A stretch of DNA of 10,404 nt from Candidatus Borrarchaeota archaeon. GTDB taxonomy: Archaea > Asgardarchaeota > Sifarchaeia > Borrarchaeales > Borrarchaeaceae. How positions within the stretch are numbered: the stretch's first letter is position 1; every line of letters begins with the position of its first letter. The stretch lies in assembly GCA_016840645.1 (NCBI GenBank), contig JAEORY010000105.1, positions 1 to 10,404 on the forward strand, written 5' to 3'. Made by a program: the position numbers and the translations under genes. The notes below the pieces were generated by a model. It saw only the letters and a list, made by a program, of their open reading frames with translations. It did no database searches and was not told the DNA's origin. Shown here piece by piece: positions 1 through 6,286 of this stretch.

Positions 1-1
1 T

Positions 2-367
2 TCAGTCTGTATGATGGGGAACATTTTTGCGGGATGCCGCGAATCTCCAGGAAGACTAATCGCATTAGAAGGGAAATATTATAAGCAGTATTACGGAATG
101 GGATCAATGGCAGCAAGAAAAAAACGATTTTCATTTGATAGATATTCTCAACCAAGTAAAGAGATTGCAGAAGGTGTAGAAGGCTTTGTCCCGTATCGAG
201 GAACAATAAGTGATGTAATCAATGAACTTGCCGGTGGGCTTAAAGCTGCACTAGGATATGTTGGCGCGAGAGATCTTAATGAGCTTAAACAGAAGGCTCA
301 TTTCGGAATATTAACACCAGCAGGTATGCAAGAAATGCAACCTCACGATATAATTACGCCAAAATAA
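2..367 (+). CDS. guaB: IMP dehydrogenase, C-terminal part (cut by left window edge)
   Basis: This is the last 121 residues of inosine-5'-monophosphate dehydrogenase, the NAD-dependent enzyme that oxidises IMP to XMP in the cytoplasm, the committed step of GMP synthesis. The frame is open to the left edge (S-V-C before the first Met at 11), so that Met is internal and not the start. Seen in the sequence, counting from that Met: the phosphate-loop end MMGNIFAG (1-8), ESPG (11-14), the flap region starting GMGS (29-32), the Arg44-Tyr45 pair that in IMPDHs activates the catalytic water, EGVEG (54-58), the helix SDVINELAGGLKAALGYVGA, and the C-terminal ITPAG...PHD. The Arg-Tyr flap argues for IMPDH over GMP reductase. 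The usual ESHPHD tail reads EMQPHD, a change near the monovalent-cation site and not in the active site. The gene stops at TAA and converges on the next gene after 44 bp. Confidence 0.93.
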   Translation, partial: SVCMMGNIFAGCRESPGRLIALEGKYYKQYYGMGSMAARKKRFSFDRYSQPSKEIAEGVEGFVPYRGTISDVINELAGGLKAALGYVGARDLNELKQKAHFGILTPAGMQEMQPHDIITPK

Positions 368-411
368 TCTAAATTAACCAAACATAGTCTAAATCGAAAA
401 AGGTCACTCAG

Positions 412-1380
412 TTAATTTTGTAAATGCTGAACAAATTGTATAGAAAACTCTTCAAGAAGTTCAAAAGCTTGAATTAGCCTTTTTGTCCGTTCTTCTGTCA
501 CACGCTGAGGTTCGTGTATAGCAAATCGAATTTTTCCGATTAAATAATTCTCCCATAATTCGATGCAAAACCACGACTTTTTCTCATCATCAAGGAAGAA
601 TTCGTATATCTTTTCGATGTCCTCTGAGTTAATAAATCTCTGAAGGCTTGAGGATATTTTTGATTTTTGTTTATTTACCAAGAATAAGGCACTATTAAGG
701 GCATGATCGCATGTTTTTATTGCCCTAAGGCCGACATATAAAGTCCATGTAGAACTTACTCTATCATCTAACGTTAATCGAGTCTCACAAGACACATATT
801 CAAAGAAATTATTCAATTCAACTTGATTTGCAAAGAATGTATGTGAAATAGTTAGATCCTTATTCCTTTCATCTAATCGCATTTCGTTAAGTAAATCGTG
901 TCCAGAGAGATAACTCTTTGTATTACCATATTTTGACATGCGAATCGCTCCCAAGATTGTTACAACAAAAACACCCATTAGACCTATGAAAGGAATTGGC
1001 CAAAACAATGGAGAGTACAAAATAACCAGCAGAGTGCTAAGAAAGAAGAACGGTAGAAAGAAAAGAATCCATCTTATCTCAATCGTTTCCCTTTCAGTCA
1101 TTTTGTTAAGATCTAGTATTTTTCCTTCAAGAGTTAAGGCATAACTAGAAGGGTCTTTTTTTGTATGAAGGTTCTGCTGATGAGTCTCGATTAAAAGAAA
1201 TTCTTTCCTGCGATTTCGACCTCTAACTTTACGTAACTGAATTATAACTAATATCATAAAACACAGCACAATAACTATGTAGGGTGTATATGGTGAGTTT
1301 TTCAGAAACTGAAACTGTTTGATAGCGTCTGATATTATGTTCTGCATTACTGGCTCACTCACTACAATGAAAAACTCCAA
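412..1380 (-). CDS. Unrecognised membrane protein with three predicted helices
   Basis: I do not recognise this 322-residue protein. It has one hydrophobic helix near the N terminus (about 31-49), then a basic stretch (KVRGRNRRKE, 51-60) and a polar linker. Next comes a hydrophobic hairpin of two helices (about 104-122 and 126-146), and then a soluble C-terminal half of about 175 residues. That half is rich in charged residues and Phe/Leu, predicted mostly helical, and has only scattered Cys (198, 224, 272), so no metal site is evident. By the positive-inside rule the basic linker and the C-terminal domain are probably cytoplasmic. The start is uncertain: no good ribosome site precedes the ATG at 1380, and an in-frame GTG at 1362 (12 nt after a GGAG) or the ATG at 1347 are alternatives. 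It is divergent from the immunity-like gene and convergent with guaB, so it is probably transcribed alone. Confidence 0.75.
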   Translation of the reverse strand: MEFFIVVSEPVMQNIISDAIKQFQFLKNSPYTPYIVIVLCFMILVIIQLRKVRGRNRRKEFLLIETHQQNLHTKKDPSSYALTLEGKILDLNKMTERETIEIRWILFFLPFFFLSTLLVILYSPLFWPIPFIGLMGVFVVTILGAIRMSKYGNTKSYLSGHDLLNEMRLDERNKDLTISHTFFANQVELNNFFEYVSCETRLTLDDRVSSTWTLYVGLRAIKTCDHALNSALFLVNKQKSKISSSLQRFINSEDIEKIYEFFLDDEKKSWFCIELWENYLIGKIRFAIHEPQRVTEERTKRLIQAFELLEEFSIQFVQHLQN

Positions 1381-1423
1381 TCAAGTAAAAAGCTTACCGT
1401 CAATTATGAAGAACTTTGCTATC

Positions 1424-1432
1424 AAATATAAA
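1424..1432 (+). promoter_or_regulatory. Possible TATA box for the immunity-like gene
   Basis: The stretch AAATATAAA lies in the 135-bp divergent spacer, about 84 bp before the start codon at 1516. An archaeal TATA box usually sits about 25 bp before transcription start, which would leave a leader of about 60 nt with room for the ribosome site at 1504. The call rests on composition only, in AT-rich DNA, and no clear BRE was identified. Confidence 0.25.
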
Positions 1433-1503
1433 TGGGATTTACACAATAGTTGTAATTTAGGTATTACTGCGCATGCGGAGGAAAGTAAAGAAACTTAAAA
1501 ATT

Positions 1504-1510
1504 AAGGAGA
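1504..1510 (+). promoter_or_regulatory. Shine-Dalgarno site of the immunity-like gene
   Basis: AAGGAGA ends 5 nt before the ATG at 1516 and is complementary to the CCUCC end of archaeal 16S rRNA. It fixes the start of the gene. A second GGAGG at 1477-1481 has no start codon at a suitable distance and is not assigned. Confidence 0.7.
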
Positions 1511-1515
1511 AAATT

Positions 1516-2100
1516 ATGAAAAAACTTTTAGTCACAAGAGAAAGCGCCTGCTTACAGCTAATTAGGGAACTGATTGAAAAGCAAAAGCATAGGACGTTGG
1601 TATTATGGAGTATTGAATGTGCCGAGCGCGTACTTCCGATTTTTGAAGGGAAGTATCCTCAAGATGAACGGCCACGAGAAGCTGTTGAAGCGGCAAAAGC
1701 ATGGGCGCGTGGAAAGATAAAAATGCCAGTGGCCAAAAAGGCTGCCCATGCTACACACAATGCCGCAACCGCAGTCGCCGAAGAAGATCCCGCTGCTTGT
1801 GCTGCTGCACGCGCTATGGGACACGTTGTTGGGACTGTCCATGTTGAAACGCACGCTATGGGTTTTGTTATGTACACGATTACTGCATTTGTATATGCTG
1901 CTGAACAAAAAGACGCTGATGATGTGATTGCTAAAGAATGTAATTGGTTGTATGACCGTTTACTATACTGGGAAGCAAATATTGACAAAGTAGATACACC
2001 GTGGGCATCCTTTCTATTAAAAGATGATGTTCCAAACAAGGAGGCACTTTTAAGACAAAAGCAAGAACAGGAATTACAAAAAGTCTATCATCAAAGATAA
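1516..2100 (+). CDS. Imm-5-like putative immunity protein
   Basis: This 194-residue soluble protein matches the family annotated as 'putative immunity protein' (Imm-5-like), found in bacteria and many archaea. Recognisable blocks are an N-terminal helical part with CAERVLPIFE (35-44), RPREAVEAAKAWARG (52-66), the Ala/His-rich core with AAHATHNAA (76-84) and AARAMGHVVGTVHVETHAMG (97-116), and a C-terminal charged tail. The repeated A-x-x-A-x-H spacing implies packed helices; His78, His81, His103, His109 and His113 are the notable polar residues. The family name comes from bacterial polymorphic-toxin loci. No toxin gene is adjacent here, so an immunity role is not supported by context. The start is set by a strong ribosome site. 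It is first in a same-strand row with a methyltransferase and a nucleotidyltransferase, 50 bp from the former. Family recognition is firm; biochemical function is unknown. Confidence 0.85.
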   Translation: MKKLLVTRESACLQLIRELIEKQKHRTLVLWSIECAERVLPIFEGKYPQDERPREAVEAAKAWARGKIKMPVAKKAAHATHNAATAVAEEDPAACAAARAMGHVVGTVHVETHAMGFVMYTITAFVYAAEQKDADDVIAKECNWLYDRLLYWEANIDKVDTPWASFLLKDDVPNKEALLRQKQEQELQKVYHQR

Positions 2101-2135
2101 ATTTCCTAAATGGCTGGTAGAACACTAAAGAAAAC

Positions 2136-2145
2136 GGGGGCGATC
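2136..2145 (+). promoter_or_regulatory. Extended Shine-Dalgarno site of the methyltransferase gene
   Basis: GGGGGCGATC ends 5 nt before the ATG at 2151. It lines up over ten positions with GGAGGTGATC, the full complement of the archaeal 16S rRNA 3' end: eight bases are identical, one change gives a G-U pair and one is a mismatch. This supports the start choice and suggests translation independent of the upstream gene. Confidence 0.6.
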
Positions 2146-2150
2146 AAAAA

Positions 2151-2840
2151 ATGGCAAAAAGCAAGAAAATCAGACCTAGAATCTCAGAAGGAGAAGCAAT
2201 ACTAGATACGCCAGAGTTTACCATGGAAGAATATAGTGAAAGAATGAAAAAAAGTCTGGGTTCTGAGTATCGAAGCATTGTGAAACATATCATAAAAGTA
2301 ATAGATCCACCAGAAGACGCGGCTATTCTAGAAGTAGGTCCAGGACCAGGTTGGATCGGTATTTGGCTGGCAAAAGAACGTCTTGATGTCAGAGTAGATG
2401 GTCTAGAACCATCAGCCGATATGCAGAGAGTAGCCATAAAAAATGCAAAAGATGAAGGTGTTAGTGAACGTGTGAATTATATAACAGGTTATGTTGAAAA
2501 CATGGAAATGATTCCAGACCAAAAATATGACTTGGTATTCTCCAACGATTCTCTGCATCACTGGGAAAATCCTTTAAAAGGTTTCGAAGAGATTTCTCGG
2601 GTATTAAAGCCAGATGGGAAAGTATATATCCAAGATGAACGCCGGGATTTAGGGCTAAGGGCAAAATTCGTTGTGCATGTGTTAGGACGCCTTATTGCTG
2701 GGAACTTTTGGAAATATTGGAAATCATCAATCGATGCGAGTTATACACCGCAAGAAGTCCAACAATTCTTAGAGCAAACAGATATTTCTAACTGGTTCGT
2801 TAATACAAATTTTTTAGGGATTTCTATTGAGACAAAATAG
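2151..2840 (+). CDS. Class I SAM-dependent methyltransferase
   Basis: This 229-residue cytoplasmic enzyme has the Rossmann-like fold of the Methyltransf_11/25 group and should transfer a methyl group from S-adenosylmethionine to an unknown acceptor. Seen in order: a basic N-terminal extension, motif I ILEVGPGPGWIG (59-70) for SAM binding, the acidic residue at the end of strand 2 in GLEPSADM (84-91; Glu86 for the ribose hydroxyls), motif IV YDLVFSNDSLHHW (126-138), and LKPDGKVYI (152-160). The C-terminal part (about 165-229) contains an aromatic stretch NFWKYWK (185-191) and the phrase YTPQEVQQFLEQT (198-210), common in this group before the last strands. The substrate cannot be read from sequence. 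It lies 50 bp after the immunity-like gene and 55 bp before the nucleotidyltransferase, so the three may be co-transcribed, but it has its own strong ribosome site. Confidence 0.88.
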   Translation: MAKSKKIRPRISEGEAILDTPEFTMEEYSERMKKSLGSEYRSIVKHIIKVIDPPEDAAILEVGPGPGWIGIWLAKERLDVRVDGLEPSADMQRVAIKNAKDEGVSERVNYITGYVENMEMIPDQKYDLVFSNDSLHHWENPLKGFEEISRVLKPDGKVYIQDERRDLGLRAKFVVHVLGRLIAGNFWKYWKSSIDASYTPQEVQQFLEQTDISNWFVNTNFLGISIETK

Positions 2841-2895
2841 TTAATTACTTACTTTCGTTTTACAATTCAGAAAATTTGGAACGCATCTTCTTTTG

Positions 2896-3906
2896 GTGAT
2901 TGAAATTCTTGATACTGCAGTAGTACTTGCAGCGGGTAAAGGAACAAGGTTCTTGCCTCTGACAGAACATATCCCTAAACCACTGTTATCGGTTGCGGGA
3001 AAGCCAATCATCGAATACACGCTCGATTTTTTACAAAAACTTCACATAAGAAAAATTTTCATGGTGCTGGGTTACAAACACCAACAAATTCAAGAGTATT
3101 TGAACAGCACACACTTTAGAGGATCCATCGAATATTTATTTCAAGAAAAACAACTAGGATTAGCTGATGCAATTAATCTGGCGAAAGAAATCGTTAAAAA
3201 AGATTTCGTAGTGTATTTAGGAGATAATCTATTTCTAGATTTGCCGCCTAACGATTTGCTTCAGCATCATTTAAATCGCCAAGCGAATGCCACACTTCTT
3301 TTGGAAGAAAAAAGAACTCCGAAAGAAACAGGTGTTGTTCTCGTTGGAGAAGACAACAGAATTCTTAAAATTGAAGAAAAACCCTCAGTAGTATTCTCAA
3401 ATATCATTACAACTGGCATCTATATTTTCAATCCGACAATATTCCATGCTATTAAGGACATAAAGCCCTCACCACGAGGAGAATTTGAAATCGCTGATGC
3501 GATTAAGAAATTACTTGAACAAGACAACGGAAAAGTATATGGATTATTATTTAATGGATGGAGAAAAAACATTTCTCGAGCAATGGATCTTTTAGATGCT
3601 AATCGTGAAGTTTTATCCCGTATTCAAGCTGGAATAATCCCGGTTACGCCTGAATTTAAATTAATCGAAAATGGAAGTCAAATTGGAAGAAATACGAAAA
3701 TTAATCCTCCTGTGCTAATCGGAAAAAATGCAAAAATAGAACAAAATACACAAATAGGACCTTTCACGACGATAGGTCGAAATACAACAATCGGTGCACG
3801 TTCAATAATCCAAAACAGCATAATTTTCGACAATGCGTTTATTTCAGAGAATGCAAGGCTCAGTCGAGTTGTATATCTAAATGAAGAGATTTCGCTACAA
3901 TGTTAA
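2896..3906 (+). CDS. Sugar-phosphate nucleotidyltransferase with beta-helix tail (RmlA/GlmU-like)
   Basis: This protein of about 336 residues resembles archaeal glucose-1-phosphate thymidylyltransferase or UDP-sugar pyrophosphorylase, which makes an NDP-sugar and pyrophosphate from NTP and sugar-1-phosphate in the cytoplasm. Numbering is from a TTG at 2893. The catalytic domain (about 6-240) shows LAAGKGTRFLPLT (12-24), the lysine-containing IPKPLL (27-32), GDN (110-112, Asp111 a metal ligand), EEKP (161-164), RGEFEIADAI (195-204) and DLLDANREVL (232-241). The usual W-x-D-[IT]-G motif reads WRKNIS (223-228), so the second metal-binding Asp is Asn226. Residues 262-330 form several imperfect hexapeptide turns (IGRNTKI, IGKNAKI, IGPFTTI, IGARSII) of a left-handed beta-helix, shorter than in roughly 400-residue archaeal relatives. 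The start is GTG at 2896 or TTG at 2893; neither has a clear ribosome site. Nucleotide and sugar specificity are not decided. Confidence 0.85.
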   Translation: MIEILDTAVVLAAGKGTRFLPLTEHIPKPLLSVAGKPIIEYTLDFLQKLHIRKIFMVLGYKHQQIQEYLNSTHFRGSIEYLFQEKQLGLADAINLAKEIVKKDFVVYLGDNLFLDLPPNDLLQHHLNRQANATLLLEEKRTPKETGVVLVGEDNRILKIEEKPSVVFSNIITTGIYIFNPTIFHAIKDIKPSPRGEFEIADAIKKLLEQDNGKVYGLLFNGWRKNISRAMDLLDANREVLSRIQAGIIPVTPEFKLIENGSQIGRNTKINPPVLIGKNAKIEQNTQIGPFTTIGRNTTIGARSIIQNSIIFDNAFISENARLSRVVYLNEEISLQC

Positions 3907-3924
3907 AAGAGAGAAAAATTGCAT

Positions 3925-4410
3925 TTACACAAAGGTAACAGTTTCTATCTTATATTTGCTAATCACTTCTGCAACGTAAGCGTCGAATCCTTTTTCTTTA
4001 ATAAAATCCAGATCTTCTATCAGTGTTTTATGACCCGGTTTTAGAAAATCAAGTTTCACGCACGTTTTATAATCTTCGTCACATTCTGCACATGTTCTAA
4101 CGTCTTTTTCGTTTGCACATATTCGAATTTTGCAATCGGGATCTCCACATGGATGTTCCTTTGAAGTACAACACGTTTGCATAGCAGACATCTGCGGAAG
4201 AAATTCCAAGAAACTTATTACTTCGTTGATAGGTTTAAATGGTGGAAAGGCTTCCCTAAATATTTCTAAGGGCAATTCTTGAAGAGTTACTTTTAGCATA
4301 GTTGCAAGATCGCCACGCCTTTTAGCTCTAGTTCTGCATTCTTTACAATTAATCCCGCAATAAGCAACTAAATCTTCGTCTGAATATAATTTAGATGATT
4401 CCATTTTCAT
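3925..4410 (-). CDS. DUF3795 Cys-rich protein
   Basis: This small soluble protein of 161 residues has the DUF3795 pattern, common in archaea and anaerobic bacteria. The N-terminal signature is AYCGINCKEC (Cys18, Cys22, Cys25). A second Cys cluster holds Cys80, Cys81, Cys88, Cys93 and Cys98 (in CGDPDCKIRICA), then Cys107, Cys110 and Cys117. Eleven Cys in such spacing suggest binding of zinc or an iron-sulphur cluster, but the family's role is not established. There is no signal peptide or membrane segment. The C-terminal 40 residues are charged and helical. Two starts are possible: ATG at 4410 or ATG at 4404 (Met3). The ribosome site at 4414-4420 is only 3 nt from the first and 9 nt from the second, which favours 4404. 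The gene follows the glycosyltransferase on the same strand after 51 bp and may share its transcript. It converges on the nucleotidyltransferase, 18 bp away. Confidence 0.85.
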   Translation of the reverse strand: MKMESSKLYSDEDLVAYCGINCKECRTRAKRRGDLATMLKVTLQELPLEIFREAFPPFKPINEVISFLEFLPQMSAMQTCCTSKEHPCGDPDCKIRICANEKDVRTCAECDEDYKTCVKLDFLKPGHKTLIEDLDFIKEKGFDAYVAEVISKYKIETVTFV

Positions 4411-4413
4411 TAA

Positions 4414-4420
4414 CCCCCTT
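4414..4420 (-). promoter_or_regulatory. Shine-Dalgarno site that favours the second ATG of the DUF3795 gene
   Basis: On the minus strand AAGGGGG precedes two in-frame ATGs two codons apart. Spacing is 3 nt to the ATG at 4410 and 9 nt to the ATG at 4404. The other strong sites in this window have 5-6 nt spacing, so the shorter protein may be the real one. Confidence 0.5.
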
Positions 4421-4461
4421 CTTACATGTCATAATGAACTTCTGCACCTAATAATAATTCG

Positions 4462-6054
4462 CTATAGAACTTCATAAACTAGATAGATGTCGTTATTCTC
4501 TAGAGATGAGATATATAGATATAAAGCGTATTTCTCGGGATGTTCTTGAATGTATGTTATTGTTTGCTCACACCAAGGTGAATGCTGTCCCCAAGCAATA
4601 TAATTCACATCGTAATGATGAATAATATCATCTAGGCGAGTTGGGGTGTGCGGCATGCCTATGATTGCCTGTGTAGTAAGATAGGCAACTTCTTGAGAAT
4701 AGCCAAGTCGTACCATTGTCACACCATTCAATTTTTCTATTTCAGTAGCAAGATCAGCACCTTGAATTTCGTATGGCTGAGTAAGAATAGTTCCCTTCGC
4801 TTGAAAGAGTCCAAATGTGATAAAACTTAATGTCAAGACTATAATTAAATAAGAGAATACGTTTGGATGATGGAAGAATTCTACAATCCATCTATTCGCT
4901 TCGGGTTTAATTTTTTCTAGAGCCCACTTTAAGGCATTCTTACATGTTACTAACCCATATACATAAAGTATACTAAAAGCAGGTAAAGTGAAATCGACGA
5001 ACCTTACGTCAACATTTGTTAAAAACGATAGAGGGACAAAAAATATCAGAATCCATGATAGAATAAAATATTGGCGTGATTTTAGGGCTCCTACTACTCC
5101 CGGAATCAAGAGGAAGAAATATAGTGGGACAAGATGTTCATTTCCACCAAAAGGACCATAAAGAACAATAGAACTGTTAAGTGGCCATGGCAAAAAAAGG
5201 CCTGTAAGACGAGGGAGGGTAATGAGGTAATAGGTATAAGGAGCAAACAAACCAACGAAGGCTGCTGAAATTTCTGGAAAACTAAAAGGAGAAACAAGCG
5301 TTATAATATTGAAATTTCCGGTATAAACAGGAAAGCCTTCCCACGCGCAAATATAACGATGTGAAATATAGCTTAAGTAACGATATGCTGGCCAAACGGA
5401 GTAGACTGCACCTTGCATTACACTTGCCAATACTGGCATTCTCCAAGTATTTACTAGTTTTGTGGTCAAAATCCAATATATGAAAAAAAGAAGTATTAAT
5501 ATGAGGCCCAAATCTCTTGTAAGGGCACAAAAACCGCCTAGAAGTCCTGCCATAATTAAATGAAGATAATTCTTATTGGAGACTCCTTTGAAGTACCAAT
5601 ATAGGCTAAGGAAACCTATGAACATGAATGTATTGTCAGTTAGAGAAAGTTGTGCCAAATAAATTTGGAAACCAGATATCGCAAAAAGAAATGTTGCAAG
5701 AATGCTTTCGCGATAATTCAAAAATAACAAACTTAACAAAAAAACTACAGAGATAGACATAGTTCCGAATATAAATGAGATTAACCGGTTCGAATAAATG
5801 AAATCAAGGCCAGTAATAGTATGAATAAGTGCTCCAAGGATGGAATGAACTGGTGGGTGAAGAATAAAGGGGTCTTGTGCATATAACGAATATACTCCCT
5901 GTTCAATAAGATTTTGTGAAAGCCCAGCATATCTACAGTCGTCACCAAAGATAAACCATAAATCTGAATAAACTAAAAAGCGAAGTAGTCCACCCATAAA
6001 GGTTAGGATTAAAATTAAGATAAAATTCCGGCTCTTTAAGCTCATAGAAGCCAC
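4462..6054 (-). CDS. GT39-like polytopic membrane glycosyltransferase (GT-C fold)
   Basis: This 530-residue integral membrane protein has the layout of the PMT/ArnT (GT39-like, PMT_2) group, which transfers sugars from polyprenyl-phosphate carriers to lipid or protein acceptors on the outer face of the membrane. A first helix (about 10-28) leads into an external loop with the acidic pair Asp38-Asp39 in FGDDCRYAGLSQNL, where GT-C enzymes hold their catalytic acid. HPPVH (66-70) fits the 'hPPl' signature, and SLTDN (137-141) supplies Asp140 of the second acidic motif. About ten further hydrophobic segments follow, with NVDVRFVDFTLPAFSILY (347-364) matching the conserved Arg near the last helices. 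After a helix at about 400-417 comes an external C-terminal domain of about 110 residues. The start is GTG at 6054, or more likely ATG at 6045 (Met4). Donor and acceptor are unknown; surface-glycan or glycoprotein synthesis is inferred. Confidence 0.85.
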   Translation of the reverse strand: MASMSLKSRNFILILILTFMGGLLRFLVYSDLWFIFGDDCRYAGLSQNLIEQGVYSLYAQDPFILHPPVHSILGALIHTITGLDFIYSNRLISFIFGTMSISVVFLLSLLFLNYRESILATFLFAISGFQIYLAQLSLTDNTFMFIGFLSLYWYFKGVSNKNYLHLIMAGLLGGFCALTRDLGLILILLFFIYWILTTKLVNTWRMPVLASVMQGAVYSVWPAYRYLSYISHRYICAWEGFPVYTGNFNIITLVSPFSFPEISAAFVGLFAPYTYYLITLPRLTGLFLPWPLNSSIVLYGPFGGNEHLVPLYFFLLIPGVVGALKSRQYFILSWILIFFVPLSFLTNVDVRFVDFTLPAFSILYVYGLVTCKNALKWALEKIKPEANRWIVEFFHHPNVFSYLIIVLTLSFITFGLFQAKGTILTQPYEIQGADLATEIEKLNGVTMVRLGYSQEVAYLTTQAIIGMPHTPTRLDDIIHHYDVNYIAWGQHSPWCEQTITYIQEHPEKYALYLYISSLENNDIYLVYEVL

Positions 6055-6090
6055 TCGACAAGACGATTTTGCTGAGCCTAAATATTGGAT

Positions 6091-6100
6091 TTTTATTTAA
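6091..6100 (-). promoter_or_regulatory. Possible TATA box for the glycosyltransferase gene
   Basis: On the minus strand TTAAATAAAA lies 36-46 bp before the GTG/ATG start region, a fit for an archaeal TATA box with a leader of roughly 15-25 nt. The 232-bp spacer 6055-6286 that contains it shows no credible gene. It does hold an A-run at 6209-6214 (six T on the minus strand), which could end transcripts arriving from the ATPase gene. Composition only. Confidence 0.3.
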
Positions 6101-6286
6101 GATATTTTCGTACTATGGAAATGTTTTAACTTCTATCTTAAACATATAAGAAGAAGAATGGATTTTGGCAATTTGCAGATTAGAAAAATATTGTGAGGAA
6201 AACTGAAGAAAAAAGATTAGGTTAACAAAGAAATTCTAAAATTTTTCTAGCATTATAGAACAGTCTTCAAGAAGTCTATTAGATGT

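Noticed and set aside
11..367. A complete small protein starting at the ATG at 11
   Set aside because: The frame is open to the left edge and the residues are the C-terminal end of IMP dehydrogenase, so the ATG is internal.
1603..2039. Minus-strand frames opposite the immunity-like gene
   Set aside because: They are Ala/Ser/Thr-rich reflections of the conserved Imm-5-like coding strand.
5106..5530. Extra minus-strand frames of 63 and 82 codons inside the glycosyltransferase gene
   Set aside because: They are alternative frames within a long membrane-protein gene whose GT-C motifs fix the reading frame.
5785..5795. GGTTCGAAT, resembling a tRNA T-arm
   Set aside because: It lies in the coding sequence of the glycosyltransferase, and no acceptor stem, anticodon arm or CCA-side pairing could be drawn around it.
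6240..6286. Inverted repeats CTTCAAGAAG and TCTAGAAAAATTTTAGA after the ATPase stop, as a hairpin terminator
   Set aside because: The first stem has a loop of only two bases and the second is AT-only and imperfect; neither is followed by a T-run on the minus strand.
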